The notes under the pieces were generated by a model that was not told the origin of the DNA, did not search any database, and worked only from the letters and a program-made list of their open reading frames with translations. The translations under genes and the position numbers were made by a program. A stretch of DNA of 64,000 bases from Dokdonella sp. (GTDB taxonomy: Bacteria > Pseudomonadota > Gammaproteobacteria > Xanthomonadales > Rhodanobacteraceae), in NCBI GenBank assembly GCA_019634795.1, contig JAHCAR010000008.1, positions 98,577-162,576 of the forward strand, written 5' to 3'. Positions 39,523 through 49,574 of this stretch are shown piece by piece (positions within the stretch are counted from its first letter, which is position 1; every line of letters begins with the position of its first letter).

Positions 39523-41199
39523 CACGACGAGCGCTCGCCCTCGTTCACGGTCAGCCCGGCCAAGCAGTTCTACCACTGCTTCGGCTGCGGTGCGCACGGC
39601 AGCGCGATCCGCTTCCTGATGGACTACGACCGCCTCGAGTTTCCCGACGCGATCGAGGAACTGGCCGCGCGCGCCGGACTCAAGGTCGAGTACGAAGGCG
39701 GCCCGCGCGACAAGCCGCGCGAGGATGTCGGCGATCTCTACACCCTGCTCGATGCGGCAGCCACGTTCTACCGCGAGCAACTGAAACGCAGCGAGTCCGC
39801 ACGCGCCTACTTCGAGCAGCGCGGCCTCGACGCGGCGATCCTCGAACGTTTCAATCTCGGCTTCGCCCCGGACCAGTGGGACGCGCTGAAGAACGCGCTC
39901 GGCACGACGCCACAGCGCATCGCCCTGCTCGACAAGGCCGGCATGCTCGCCAGCGGCGAGCGCGGCGGCAAGTACGACCGCTTCCGCGATCGCGTGATGT
40001 TTCCGATCCTCGACCGACGTGGGCGGACCATCGCCTTCGGGGGGCGCATCATTTCCAGCGATCGTCCTGATCGCGAGGATCAAGAAGCGGACATCCCTGT
40101 CCGCACTTCCGACAAGAGCCCTGGCCCCAAGTACCTGAATTCTCCGGAAACGCCGCTGTTCCACAAGGGTCGCGAACTGTTCGGCCTGTGGCAGGTGCGC
40201 GATGCGCACCAGAAGATTCCGCGCCTGCTCGTGGTCGAGGGCTACATGGACGTGATCGCACTGCACCAGTACGGCATCACCCAGGCCGTGGCGACGCTCG
40301 GCACCGCAACGACCAGCGACCACGCCGAACTGCTGTTCCGCAACTCGGCCGATGTCTACTTCTGTTTCGATGGCGATCGCGCCGGCCGGCAGGCCGCATG
40401 GCGCGCGGTCGAATCGGTGCTGCCGCGCATGCGCGACGGTCGCCAGGCCTGGTTCCTGTTCGTGCCCGACGGCGAAGACCCCGATTCGCTGATCCGCAAG
40501 GAAGGGCTCGATGGCTTCGAGCAGCGGCTCAGGCAGGCCATGCCGCTCAGCGAATTCTTCTTCGCCGAAACCGGCAAGGACGTGAACCTGTCGAGCATCG
40601 ACGGCAAGGCTCGCCTGGCCGAGCGCGCGCGCCCGCTGATCGGACAGATTCCCGACGGCGCCTTCCGCGACCTCATGTATGCCGAACTCGAGCGACTGAG
40701 CGGCGCCAGGACCGTGGCCGCCGCGGCACCGGGCGGCGCGCAGACGGGCTCGTCAGCCGGTCGCAGCGCGCGTCCGGCCCAGCGTTCGCTGGTGCGCACC
40801 GCGGTGGCCCTGCTCGTGCAGACGCCCTCGCTGGCCGCCGAGATCGAACCGCCCTGGACCTTTTCCGAACTGCGCCAGCCCGGCATTCCGCTGCTGGTCG
40901 AACTGATCCGCCTGTGTCGCGAGCGCCCGGCCCTGACCACCGGTGCCCTGCTCGAGCATTTCGCCGGCCGCGAGGAAGCGAACGCACTGAACAAGCTGGC
41001 GACGATGGACCTGCTCGTCGATGGCGAACAGGGGCGCGCCGACTTCCTCGGCGCGATTGGCCAATTGGACGTCCAGACGTCCCAACAGCGACTCGACGAC
41101 CTGATTGCACGCCAGATCGAAGGCCGCCTTTCCGAAGCGGAACGCGACGAACTGCGTCAGCTGATGGCAAGCAAGCCCGCACATCGGCGCAAGCAATAG
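39397..41199 (+). CDS. dnaG: DNA primase
   Basis: 600 aa, complete. CHC2 zinc finger (C-P-F-H...YHCFGCGAHGSAIRFLM, ~40-70), RNA polymerase domain with TOPRIM motifs LLVVEGYMDVIALH and CFDGDRAGRQAAW, and a C-terminal DnaB-interaction domain (~450-600). Synthesises RNA primers at the fork. Two oddities: the 5' end is duplicated upstream, and ~20 extra residues (RPDREDQEADIPVRTSDKS) interrupt GGRIISSD...PKYLNSPET, encoded by DNA containing a perfect small hairpin. Downstream is the thr operon rather than rpoD. Confidence 0.98.
   Translation: MAGRIPERFIDELLTRIDIVDVIQERVTLKKAGRDWSARCPFHDERSPSFTVSPAKQFYHCFGCGAHGSAIRFLMDYDRLEFPDAIEELAARAGLKVEYEGGPRDKPREDVGDLYTLLDAAATFYREQLKRSESARAYFEQRGLDAAILERFNLGFAPDQWDALKNALGTTPQRIALLDKAGMLASGERGGKYDRFRDRVMFPILDRRGRTIAFGGRIISSDRPDREDQEADIPVRTSDKSPGPKYLNSPETPLFHKGRELFGLWQVRDAHQKIPRLLVVEGYMDVIALHQYGITQAVATLGTATTSDHAELLFRNSADVYFCFDGDRAGRQAAWRAVESVLPRMRDGRQAWFLFVPDGEDPDSLIRKEGLDGFEQRLRQAMPLSEFFFAETGKDVNLSSIDGKARLAERARPLIGQIPDGAFRDLMYAELERLSGARTVAAAAPGGAQTGSSAGRSARPAQRSLVRTAVALLVQTPSLAAEIEPPWTFSELRQPGIPLLVELIRLCRERPALTTGALLEHFAGREEANALNKLATMDLLVDGEQGRADFLGAIGQLDVQTSQQRLDDLIARQIEGRLSEAERDELRQLMASKPAHRRKQ
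40087..40104. repeat. Small palindrome inside dnaG coding sequence
   Basis: GCGGACA-TCCC-TGTCCGC, perfect 7-bp stem, in the segment encoding the extra ~20 residues of DnaG. Looks like an intragenic insertion of a small palindromic element kept in frame. Confidence 0.6.
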
Positions 41200-41270
41200 G
41201 TTTCCGATGCAACCGTAGCTTGACAAGCAGGGGCCCGATCGGCTCCACTTGCTGCATGTGCACAATTATT

Positions 41271-41324
41271 ATGACTACGACGATGACGCCACCCCAGCGG
41301 GTGCGGTCAGTCGTGCGCAGTTAG
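41271..41324 (+). CDS. Putative thr operon leader peptide (17 aa)
   Basis: ATG at 41271 encodes MTTTMTPPQRVRSVVRS, with four Thr codons in the first six, ending 91 nt before thrA. Thr-rich leaders drive attenuation of thrABC in enterobacteria (thrL). Ribosome site is weak. Ile codons, present in the enterobacterial leader, are absent. Confidence 0.5.
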   Translation: MTTTMTPPQRVRSVVRS

Positions 41325-41340
41325 TTTTCAACGCAACGAC

Positions 41341-41364
41341 CCCGCAGTCCGAAGAGGCTGCGGG
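41341..41364 (+). terminator. Hairpin after the Thr-rich leader (possible attenuator)
   Basis: CCCGCAG pairs with CTGCGGG 16 nt after the leader stop. The expected T-run is missing (ATGCACGATC follows), so it may not terminate on its own; an alternative is pairing with GCGGGTGCGG inside the leader. Confidence 0.4.
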
Positions 41365-41415
41365 ATGCACGATCCCCCACCCTCGACGAACGCGGGGCCA
41401 CCACCCGGAGGCTTC

Positions 41416-43956
41416 ATGAGTCCGTTTGCCCGTTTGTCCGCCACGCTTGCTGCCACGCGACACAACATCGCCAGCGCAGCGGACGGCATTTCGCTGCCGA
41501 TCGTCGCGCACAAGTTCGGCGGCTCCTCGCTGGCCGATGCCGGGTGCTTCCGCCAAGTCGCCGCGATCCTGCGCGGACGTGATGATGCAACCCAGGTCAC
41601 CGTGGTCTCGGCCATGCAGGGCGTGACCAACGCGCTGATTGCGCTGGCCCAGTCGGCGGCGGCCAAGGATGCGGCCTGGCAGGCGCAATGGGAGGCCTTG
41701 CGCGAACGCCATCTGCAGACCGCACGCGATCTGCTCGGCGAGCGCTCCGGTGCGATGCGGGTCTGGCTCGAGGCGCGCTTCGCCGATCTCGCCGACACGC
41801 TCAAGGCGCTCGCCGTGCTCGGCATTCCGGCGCGCGAGGCGCTCGATGCGATCCAGGGTCTCGGCGAAGTGTTCTCGGCGCATCTGCTGCGCGCGCACAT
41901 CGAATCCTTCGATGAACCCTGTGCCCTGCTCGATGCGCGCGAGGTGCTCGTCGTCAGCCACGCCGAACTTGGCGTCGCGGTCGACTGGCAGGCCAGCGCG
42001 GCGCGCCTCGCCGACTGGCGCGCAAACCATGCACAGCGGCGCATCGTCGTCACCGGTTTCGTCGCCCGCGACGGCGACGGCCGGCCGACCACGCTCGGCC
42101 GCAACGGCAGCGATTTCTCGGGGGCGATCTTCGCGGCCCTGTTCGAGGCCGGCGAACTGCATATCTGGACCGACGTCGACGGCGTGCTCTCGGCCGATCC
42201 GCGACTCGTTCCCGAAGCGGTCTCGCTCGACGCGCTGTCCTACGAGGAGGCCTGCGAACTGGCCTACTTCGGGGCCAAGGTGATCCACCCGCAGACGATG
42301 CTGCCGGCGATGGCGCTCGGCCTGCCGATCCATATCCGCAACACCTTCAATCCAGATCATCCCGGCACGCGCATCGCCGGCTCGGGCAATGCGGCGCAGG
42401 GGCCGGTACGCGGCCTGTCGCTGGCCGACCAGCTCGCCATCGTCAACGTCGAAGGCGCCGGCATGATCGGCGTACCCGGCACGGCCGAGCGCGTGTTCGC
42501 CGCCCTGCGCGACGCCAAGGTTTCGGTGGTGATGATTTCGCAGGGTTCGTCCGAGCACTCGATCTGCGTGGTCGTGCGGGCCAGCGACTGCGCCCGCGCC
42601 GAAGTCGCCCTCGACGCGGTATTCGGCCGCGAACTCGCCTCGGGTCAGATCCAGGCAATTTCGGTGACCCGCGACATCAGCGTGCTGGCCGCGGTCGGCG
42701 ACGGCATGGCCGGCACCCCGGGCGTCGCCGCACGTCTGTTCGCGACCCTCGGCCGCGCCCAGGTCAATATCCGCGCGATCGCCCAGGGTGCCTCCGAGCG
42801 CAACATCTCGGTGGCCCTGGCCCATGCCGACGCGTCGCGCGCGCTGCGCGCGGCGCATGCCGGATTCTGGCTCTCGCCGCAAACCCTTTCGATCGGCGTG
42901 ATCGGTCCGGGCAATGTCGGCCGCGCCCTGCTCGAACAGTTGCGCGAGGCGATGCCGCGACTGCGCGAGGCGGCCAATCTCGATCTTCGCGTGCGCGCCA
43001 TCGCCTCGAGCTCGCGCCTGCTGACCAGCGACCGCGGCGAGCTGCCGGCCGACTGGTCCGCGCGGCTCGGCGCCAGCGAAGCCGGCGCCGACATCGAGCT
43101 TTTCACCGAGCATGTGCACGCCGCGCATCTTCCGCATGCGGTAATCATCGATTGCAGCGCGAGCAACGCGGTCGCCGAGCACTACGCCGGCTGGCTCGCC
43201 GCCGGCATCCACGTGATCACGCCGAACAAGCAGGCCGGCTCCGGTTCGCTGGCGCGCTGGCAGGCGATCCGCGCGGCGCGAGCGGCGAGCGGCGCGCGCT
43301 GGCGCTACGAGGCCACGGTCGGCGCTGGCCTGCCGGTGATCTCGACCCTGCGCGACCTGATCGACACCGGCGACGAACTGATCGCGATCGAGGGCATCCT
43401 GTCCGGCACCCTGGCCTGGTTGTTCAACCGCTACGACGGCAGCCAGCCGTTTTCGGCACTGGTCCGCGAGGCCCTGGCGCTCGGCTACACCGAGCCCGAT
43501 CCGCGCGACGACCTGTCCGGGCTCGATGTCGCGCGCAAGCTCGTGATCCTCGCCCGCGAAGCAGGCCAGTCACTCGAACTCGACGATGTCGACGTGCGCG
43601 GGCTGGTGCCGGCGCCGCTGCTCGAGCTCGACAAGGACCAGGCCATCGCCGCGCTCGACTCGCTCGATGCCTCGATGGCCGAACAACTCGCTGCGGCCAA
43701 AGCGAGGGGCTGCGTGCTGCGCTATGTCGCGCGCCTCGATCGCGCCGGCGCCGCCAGCGTCGGCCTGGTCGAACTGCCGGCCACGCATGCCTTCGCCAAG
43801 CTGCACCTGACCGACAACAGCGTGCAGTTCACGACCCGGCGCTATGCCGACAATCCGCTGATCGTGCAGGGCCCCGGCGCCGGTCGCGAAGTTACCGCGG
43901 CCGGCGTGTTCGCCGACCTGCTGCGCCTCGGCGCGGCGCTCGGAGCGCGCCTGTGA
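41416..43956 (+). CDS. thrA: Bifunctional aspartokinase / homoserine dehydrogenase I
   Basis: 846 aa. Aspartokinase (~30-310: [42 protein letters not shown]), ACT regulatory pair (~335-480: [35 protein letters not shown]), homoserine dehydrogenase (~500-846: [60 protein letters not shown]). First and third steps from aspartate to homoserine; Thr feedback inhibition expected from the ACT domains. The ATG at 41416 has GGAGG at 5 nt and is preferred over an upstream ATG at 41365. Overlaps thrB (GTGA). Confidence 0.96.
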   Translation: MSPFARLSATLAATRHNIASAADGISLPIVAHKFGGSSLADAGCFRQVAAILRGRDDATQVTVVSAMQGVTNALIALAQSAAAKDAAWQAQWEALRERHLQTARDLLGERSGAMRVWLEARFADLADTLKALAVLGIPAREALDAIQGLGEVFSAHLLRAHIESFDEPCALLDAREVLVVSHAELGVAVDWQASAARLADWRANHAQRRIVVTGFVARDGDGRPTTLGRNGSDFSGAIFAALFEAGELHIWTDVDGVLSADPRLVPEAVSLDALSYEEACELAYFGAKVIHPQTMLPAMALGLPIHIRNTFNPDHPGTRIAGSGNAAQGPVRGLSLADQLAIVNVEGAGMIGVPGTAERVFAALRDAKVSVVMISQGSSEHSICVVVRASDCARAEVALDAVFGRELASGQIQAISVTRDISVLAAVGDGMAGTPGVAARLFATLGRAQVNIRAIAQGASERNISVALAHADASRALRAAHAGFWLSPQTLSIGVIGPGNVGRALLEQLREAMPRLREAANLDLRVRAIASSSRLLTSDRGELPADWSARLGASEAGADIELFTEHVHAAHLPHAVIIDCSASNAVAEHYAGWLAAGIHVITPNKQAGSGSLARWQAIRAARAASGARWRYEATVGAGLPVISTLRDLIDTGDELIAIEGILSGTLAWLFNRYDGSQPFSALVREALALGYTEPDPRDDLSGLDVARKLVILAREAGQSLELDDVDVRGLVPAPLLELDKDQAIAALDSLDASMAEQLAAAKARGCVLRYVARLDRAGAASVGLVELPATHAFAKLHLTDNSVQFTTRRYADNPLIVQGPGAGREVTAAGVFADLLRLGAALGARL

Positions 43957-44873
43957 GCGCGGTCACGGCCTTTGCGCCGGCCAGCATCGGCAATGTCGCG
44001 GTCGGCTTCGACATCCTCGGCCAGAGCATCGCCGGGGTCGGCGACCGTGCGAGCGTGCGCCGCATCGACGAGCCGCTGGTGCGTATCGAGGCGATCCGCG
44101 GCTGCGTGCGCAACCTGCCGCTCGATGCGCCGGGCAACACCGCGGGCCGCGCCCTGATCGCCCTACGCGAAGCGCTCGACCTTCCTTACGGATTCGCCCT
44201 CGAACTCGACAAGGGCATCGCCCTCGGCTCCGGCATGGGCGGCTCGGCGGCTTCGTGCGTGGCCGCCCTGGTTGCCGCCAATGCCCTGCTCGACCGGCCG
44301 ATGACGCGCGAACAACTCTATCCGCTCGCCCTCGAAGGCGAGGCGGTCGCCAGCGGCAGTCGGCATGGCGACAACGTCGCCCCGATGCTGCTCGGCGGGC
44401 TCGTCCTCGCCGCCGGCGGCCGCCTGGTCCGCATCGGGGTCCCGGACGCCTGGCACAGCCTCGTCGTCCACCCCGATGCGGTGCTCGAGACGCGCCGTGC
44501 GCGCGAGGCCCTGCGCGGCAGCTACACGCTCGAGGAATTCGTCGCGCAAAGTGGAAATCTTGCCCTGGTCCTGGCCGGATGCGATCGTGGCGACGCCGAC
44601 CTGGTTCGCGCCGGACTCGCCGACGTGCTGGTCGAACCGCGTCGCGCAGCGCTGATTCCGGGCTTCCATGCGGTCAAGCAGGCCGCCCTCGACCACGACG
44701 CGATGGGCGCGGCGATTTCCGGGGCTGGGCCTAGCGTGTTCGCCTGGTTCGAGAACCGGACCGCCGCCGAAGCGGCAGCGCCGGCCATGTGCGGCGCGTT
44801 CGAACAGGCCGGTTTCGCCAGTCGCGCCTGGGTTTCCCCGGTGAACGGCCCGGCGGCCACGGTGCTCGCATGA
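43953..44873 (+). CDS. thrB: Homoserine kinase
   Basis: 306 aa GHMP kinase. [17 protein letters not shown] at the N-terminus, ATP loop [20 protein letters not shown], and C-terminal [13 protein letters not shown]. Phosphorylates homoserine. GTG start overlapping the thrA stop; its stop overlaps thrC (ATGA), so all three are translationally coupled. Confidence 0.96.
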   Translation: MSAVTAFAPASIGNVAVGFDILGQSIAGVGDRASVRRIDEPLVRIEAIRGCVRNLPLDAPGNTAGRALIALREALDLPYGFALELDKGIALGSGMGGSAASCVAALVAANALLDRPMTREQLYPLALEGEAVASGSRHGDNVAPMLLGGLVLAAGGRLVRIGVPDAWHSLVVHPDAVLETRRAREALRGSYTLEEFVAQSGNLALVLAGCDRGDADLVRAGLADVLVEPRRAALIPGFHAVKQAALDHDAMGAAISGAGPSVFAWFENRTAAEAAAPAMCGAFEQAGFASRAWVSPVNGPAATVLA

Positions 44874-46171
44874 AATTCCACTCGACCCGCGACGATCGCA
44901 GCCGCGTCGACCTCAGCAGCGCCCTGCTCGCCGGCCTCGCTGCCGATGGTGGCCTCTACGTGCCCGAATCGCTGCCCTCGTTCAGGCCCGCCGATTTCGC
45001 CGCCGACGACTCGTTGCCCGCGATCGCGACAAGGTTGCTGACACCGTTTTTCGCCGGCGATGCGCTGGCCGGCGAACTCGGCACGATCTGCAGCGAAGCC
45101 TTCGATTTCCCGCTGCCGCTGAAACCGCTGGCGGACGACGAGACCTGGGTGCTCGAGCTGTTCCACGGACCAACCGCTGCGTTCAAGGATTTCGGCGCGC
45201 GCTTCCTGGCCCGCTGCATGGCGCGCCTGCGCCGCAGCGACCAGCCGCCGCTGACGATCCTCGTCGCGACCTCGGGCGACACCGGCGCGGCCGTGGCCGC
45301 GGCCTTCCACCGCCAACCGAACCTCGAGGTCGTCATCCTCTATCCGGACGGCCGCGTGTCGCCGCGCCAGGCCCACCAGCTCGGCTGCTTCGGCGACAAC
45401 GTGCGCACGTTCCGTGTCGCCGGCAGCTTCGACGACTGCCAGCGCATGGCCAAGCAGGCCCTGTCCGATCGCGACCTGCAACGGCAGGTACCGTTGAGTT
45501 CGGCCAACAGCATCAGCCTCGGCCGCTTGCTGCCGCAGATGGCGTATTACGCGCAGGCCTCGCTGCGCCACTGGCGACGCCATTCCACTCCGCTCGGTTT
45601 CGTCATCCCGACCGGCAACCTCGGCAATGCGCTCGCCGCGATCATGGCCCGCGCCTGCGGCCTGCCGATCGGCGAGATCGCCCTGGCCACCAATGCCAAC
45701 CGCGTGCTGCCCGAATTCTTTGCCGGCGCCGAATACCGTCCCCGGGCCAGCGTGGCGACCCTGGCCAATGCCATGGATGTCGGTGCGCCGAGCAATTTCG
45801 AGCGCCTCGGCTGGCTCTATCCCGATGCCGCCTCGCTGCGCCACAGCTTTGCGGTGCACGCCGTCGACGATGACGAAATCCGCCAGACCATCATTTCCAG
45901 CCACGAACGCTTCGGTGAAGTGTTCTGCCCGCATACCGCCTGCGCGGCGCGCGTGCTCGAAACGCTGAGGAAGGACGGCGCCCGCGGCCCGTTCGCGATC
46001 GTCGCGACCGCCCATCCGGCCAAGTTCGAGCAGGTCGTCGAACCGCTGCTGCGCATGGCCGTAGCGCCGCCACCCTCGCTGGCCGCCCTGCTCGCCCGCC
46101 CGGCCAGCGCGGAACCGCTCGATCCCGACCCGGCGCTGTTGCGCGAGCGCCTGACCGCGGCCAGCGGCTAA
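44870..46171 (+). CDS. thrC: Threonine synthase
   Basis: 433 aa PLP enzyme, fold type II. N-terminal MKFHSTRD...[14 protein letters not shown] lysine in [17 protein letters not shown], phosphate-binding [28 protein letters not shown]. Converts phosphohomoserine to threonine. Last gene of thrABC, coupled to thrB. A weak AAACGGC/GCCGTTT stem lies directly after the stop. Confidence 0.97.
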   Translation: MKFHSTRDDRSRVDLSSALLAGLAADGGLYVPESLPSFRPADFAADDSLPAIATRLLTPFFAGDALAGELGTICSEAFDFPLPLKPLADDETWVLELFHGPTAAFKDFGARFLARCMARLRRSDQPPLTILVATSGDTGAAVAAAFHRQPNLEVVILYPDGRVSPRQAHQLGCFGDNVRTFRVAGSFDDCQRMAKQALSDRDLQRQVPLSSANSISLGRLLPQMAYYAQASLRHWRRHSTPLGFVIPTGNLGNALAAIMARACGLPIGEIALATNANRVLPEFFAGAEYRPRASVATLANAMDVGAPSNFERLGWLYPDAASLRHSFAVHAVDDDEIRQTIISSHERFGEVFCPHTACAARVLETLRKDGARGPFAIVATAHPAKFEQVVEPLLRMAVAPPPSLAALLARPASAEPLDPDPALLRERLTAASG

Positions 46172-46599
46172 ACGGCACGACTAGGGCAAAAGGGCCGTTT
46201 GCGTTCTGCCAGCGCCTTCAGTGGGCAGTCCTGGACGCAGGCCAGAGCTGCAGATTCGCGGATACCAGCGCCAGGCGGATCCGGCCGCAGATTGCCCCTA
46301 TTTCCCAAGCCGTTGTTTATGAAAGACTTTCCCAAATCCCCAGGAAGCGCGTCCGGGTCGGACTGGCATCCATGCAACCGGCCTGAACGAAATTTTCATC
46401 CGCCCAGTCGCTTTGTAGAACAATCCTCTGTACAGTGTGCGCACTGTGTTTGCCAGGGTCACTCTGAATCGTGGCCCGATGTGGTCGAATTTCACGATTC
46501 CATCGTTCCGATTGCGCGCTCCTTAGCAACCTCAGTCTCGTCCAGCGGGGTCTCCCCAGGACGTGAATTCCATTACTTTTGAGTTGTTAGGAGTTAGAT
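46172..46599. other. 428-bp gap: long 5' region of the cold-shock gene
   Basis: No credible gene. The last ~150 bases are more AT-rich than the surroundings and end in TTAGGAGTTAG before the csp ATG. A long untranslated leader is typical of cspA-type mRNAs, whose cold induction depends on leader structure. I could not place a convincing promoter. Confidence 0.5.
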
Positions 46600-46809
46600 A
46601 TGTCCAATCGTCAGAACGGTACCGTCAAGTGGTTCAATGATGCCAAGGGTTTCGGCTTCATCACCCCGGAAAGCGGCCCCGACCTGTTCGTGCATTTCCG
46701 TTCGATCCAGGGCAGCGGCTTTAAGTCCCTGCAGGAAGGCCAGCGCGTGACGTTCGTCGCCGTGCAGGGCCAGAAGGGCATGCAGGCCGACGAAGTTCAG
46801 GTTGCCTGA
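46600..46809 (+). CDS. Cold-shock-domain protein (CspA family)
   Basis: 69 aa. OB-fold with RNP1 KGFGFITP and RNP2 [18 protein letters not shown] at the start. Single-stranded nucleic acid chaperone. FVHFRSI is the CspA-like variant typical of xanthomonads. The TTAGGAG ribosome site and the strong terminator directly downstream indicate a single-gene transcript. Confidence 0.97.
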   Translation: MSNRQNGTVKWFNDAKGFGFITPESGPDLFVHFRSIQGSGFKSLQEGQRVTFVAVQGQKGMQADEVQVA

Positions 46810-46833
46810 GCTTCGCGCCAACGCGATATGAAG

Positions 46834-46864
46834 AACCCCGGGTGGCGACACCCGGGGTTTTTTT
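46834..46864 (+). terminator. Strong Rho-independent terminator of the cold-shock gene
   Basis: AACCCCGGGTG / CACCCGGGGTT, 11-bp perfect stem with a 4-nt loop, followed by a T-run. 25 nt after the csp stop. Confidence 0.97.
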
Positions 46865-46906
46865 ATGGCGCTGCCTGGTCCATGCGGGTGGGTCAGGGAC
46901 CCACCT

Positions 46907-49366
46907 CTACTGTGCGGCCGCCGCTGCCTCGAATCCGTTGGCGAAGATCAGGTCGACTCCGGACATGCACATGCCCGGCACCTGGGCGTGGCTGACCCGG
47001 ATGTCGTCGATCCACCAGCCCTGGTCGGTAAGGCCGCCATCGGTGCTGAAGCGCCAGCGCAGCTGGATGGCCTGGCCCGCGTAGGCCGCCAGGTCGAACT
47101 GCGCGAGCGACCAGTTCAGATTGGCCGCCGCGGTACCGGTAAAGGCGCCGCTGTTGTTCGGGAACCCGCAGGCATTCGTGTTGTTGTTGTTGAACGTGCC
47201 CGGATAGCCGCCGATCGGCGTTATCGTGGTCCAGTCCTGTCCGCCGTTCGCCGAAATCTGCACGACCCCGCCGTCATAGCCGGCCTCGATGCCGAAGCGC
47301 GTCCAGAATTCGAGGGTCGGGCTCTGTCCGGGTGTCAGCGTGATCGGTCCGGTGCCGATCGAGAGGCATTCGGAATTGTTGTAGCCGGAGTAGTAGCTGC
47401 GGCTTCCGCTGTGGGCGACCGTGTCGACGATTTCCCAGGCCACATGCTGCGGGGATTCCATAGTGGCGACCATCGGCGAATCGCCGGTGGCGGAAAGAAT
47501 CGGCGTGCCGAGTTCGGCGCCGCTGATGAAGTCGCCGTCGGCGAGCGGGCCGGCGGCACGCGCACTGAGGCGCAGGTTGTTGCCCTCGACGCTGCCATTG
47601 CCGACATCCGCCGCGCGCACGACGTAGGTATACGGGGCGGCGTCCGAAACCGAGCTGTCGATCCAGCCGAGCGTGGACAAGGCCGAGGCGACGAGGTCGC
47701 CGGGGGCCGGCTCGAAGGCCGGATCCGGCGAGCGATAGACCTGGTAGGTCACCGTGGAACTGCACGTTGACTGCGCGGCCGGCCAGGCCAGTTCGATCGC
47801 GCAGGTCGCGGTACCGGCGGAAACCGCACTGGCGATGCCGCCGAACAGAGGCGGCGCGGTGCAGCTGCCGGTGGTGCTGGCCTCCACGCATGTGGACGGC
47901 ACGGCCGCGCATTCGCCCGAGGCGGCAACGCTGCGCACGCGATAGCCGTAGGTCACGACGCCCGATGCGCTGGTATCGCTGTAGCTCGGGTTGGCGAGAC
48001 CGCTGGCGATGGTCTCGACGGCGCTGCCGCTGCAACCGCCGAGGATGCGTTCGACCGTGTAGCTAGCGTCAGGGGTGGCGCTGGCGGTCCAGTCCAGGTC
48101 GATGCGATGGTCGCCATTGGGCGTCGCGACAAGACCGTTCGCCACCTCGGGCGCGCGGCACAGTTCCGGCTGCAGAACAAAGAATCCACGGTTGATGTCG
48201 CTGACCCCGACCACGCCACTGGCATAGTAGGGATAGTTGCTCCAGGTGCCATTGAAGTTGGCGCTGTCGCTGGCCGGATAGGTGTCGAAGAAGGCCGCCT
48301 CGCTCAGCGTGCCGCTGTCGATCTGCGAGAGGTCGAGGATGCGCAGGCCGCTCTGGTAGTTCGACTGGTAGGCGTAGCCCTCGTGCACGTACATGTTGTG
48401 GTCGATCGCGGCCGTGGCACCGTCGTGGAAGAACTCGAGATGCGGAGCCTCGAGATCCTGCACGTCCCAGACGTAGGTGCGCGTGTTGTGGCCGTCGTTC
48501 TGCTCGTCGAGCTCGTCGTCGATGAGGAAATGACGGCGGTCGTCGGTCAGCCAACCCTGGTGCGTATAGCCCGATCCGGCGTAGCCGTTGCGCGACAACT
48601 GTTGCGGGCTGGCCTTGTTGGTGACATCGACGATGGTCAGCGTGTCCTCGTTCGCGGCGAAGCAGACTTCGTGTCCGACGAAATCCGCATCGGGCCCGTC
48701 GTAGTTGATGCACTGGGCGTCGTGGGTATAGCCGTCCGCGCTGAAACAGCCGGCAAAGGTCGGCATCAGCGGATTGTGCATGTCGATCATGTGCAGGCCC
48801 GCGCCGCACTGCTGGGTGCCCTGGCGCGAGCCGACCGCATAGGCAAACCCGGACGCTTCGTTGACGACGATATTGTGGGCACGACCGAAGTTGCCGTACC
48901 ACGCATCCTCGGTGAAGGTCGCCGGCGGCGAGGCGACCGTGCGCAAGTGGCGCAGGTCGAAGACCTGCAGGCCATGGTCGGCGGCTTCGGAGACGATCAG
49001 CGCGTAGTAGCCGAGAGTCTTGATGTCGCGCCAGGTCGAATTGACGCTGTGCGTGGCCAGGTTGCCGAGCCGGACGGGATGTTCCGGGTCGGAAATATCG
49101 ACGAACGCGGTGCCGTTGTTGAGGCCGACCAGGGCATATTCCTTGCCGGTATCGGGATCGGTCCAGCCCCACATGTCGTTGCCGCTGCCGCCCGCGGTCG
49201 TGCCGAGCGCGACCAGATCCATGTGCGCGAGCAGATCGACATTGTTGCAGGCATAGCCCTCGACGACGCCGTCCACGCATTCACCCGCGTGGCGAGTCGC
49301 CGCTGTTGCGGACAGGCTCGAAAGCAGCATTGCGCAGCAGAACAGGGTTCTTGATCCGGCACTCAT
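46907..49366 (-). CDS. Secreted LVIVD-repeat (choice-of-anchor B-type) protein with F-A-N-G-F-E tail
   Basis: 819 aa. Signal peptide ~1-22 (CCAMLLSSLSATAA). Residues ~40-400 are the choice-of-anchor B region with LVIVD-like blades (DMWGWTDPDTGKEYALVGL, TAFVDISDPEHPVRLGNL, GLQVFDLRHLR, LTIVDVTNKASPQQLS, GLRILDLSQ). ~405-600 holds two fibronectin-III-like domains. ~625-800 is a beta-sandwich of the kind found in carbohydrate-binding or immune-inhibitor-A-like modules (WWIDDIRV). C-terminal SGVDLIFANGFEAAAAAQ. ATG after GGGGAAG. A hairpin GGTGGGTC/GACCCACC follows the stop. Function unknown. Confidence 0.85.
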   Translation of the reverse strand: MSAGSRTLFCCAMLLSSLSATAATRHAGECVDGVVEGYACNNVDLLAHMDLVALGTTAGGSGNDMWGWTDPDTGKEYALVGLNNGTAFVDISDPEHPVRLGNLATHSVNSTWRDIKTLGYYALIVSEAADHGLQVFDLRHLRTVASPPATFTEDAWYGNFGRAHNIVVNEASGFAYAVGSRQGTQQCGAGLHMIDMHNPLMPTFAGCFSADGYTHDAQCINYDGPDADFVGHEVCFAANEDTLTIVDVTNKASPQQLSRNGYAGSGYTHQGWLTDDRRHFLIDDELDEQNDGHNTRTYVWDVQDLEAPHLEFFHDGATAAIDHNMYVHEGYAYQSNYQSGLRILDLSQIDSGTLSEAAFFDTYPASDSANFNGTWSNYPYYASGVVGVSDINRGFFVLQPELCRAPEVANGLVATPNGDHRIDLDWTASATPDASYTVERILGGCSGSAVETIASGLANPSYSDTSASGVVTYGYRVRSVAASGECAAVPSTCVEASTTGSCTAPPLFGGIASAVSAGTATCAIELAWPAAQSTCSSTVTYQVYRSPDPAFEPAPGDLVASALSTLGWIDSSVSDAAPYTYVVRAADVGNGSVEGNNLRLSARAAGPLADGDFISGAELGTPILSATGDSPMVATMESPQHVAWEIVDTVAHSGSRSYYSGYNNSECLSIGTGPITLTPGQSPTLEFWTRFGIEAGYDGGVVQISANGGQDWTTITPIGGYPGTFNNNNTNACGFPNNSGAFTGTAAANLNWSLAQFDLAAYAGQAIQLRWRFSTDGGLTDQGWWIDDIRVSHAQVPGMCMSGVDLIFANGFEAAAAAQ

Positions 49367-49518
49367 GCGTGGGCTTCCCCGGGAAGTCGATCGTGGAAGC
49401 TAGCACATCGGCCCGTCTGCGTTCGAGCAGGGCGCTGCAAGTCGGCCTTCACGGCGGAAATTGCTGCAACGCGGGCAACAAGATTCTTCGCGACCTGCCG
49501 GGCAAGGCGCGATGAACC

Positions 49519-49549
49519 AAAAAAAACGCGCCCGGTTCCCCGGGCGCGC
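49519..49549 (-). terminator. Rho-independent terminator (minus strand)
   Basis: Minus strand: GCGCGCCCGG, 4-nt loop, CCGGGCGCGT, then eight T. 25 nt past the stop of the secreted protein gene at 49575-52508. Confidence 0.95.
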
Positions 49550-49574
49550 TTGATTGCTTGATGCTACCGCCAGC

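Noticed and set aside
46199-46582. 127-codon frame upstream of the cold-shock gene
   Set aside because: No ribosome site or recognisable domain, composition unlike coding DNA here; better explained as csp leader and intergenic DNA.
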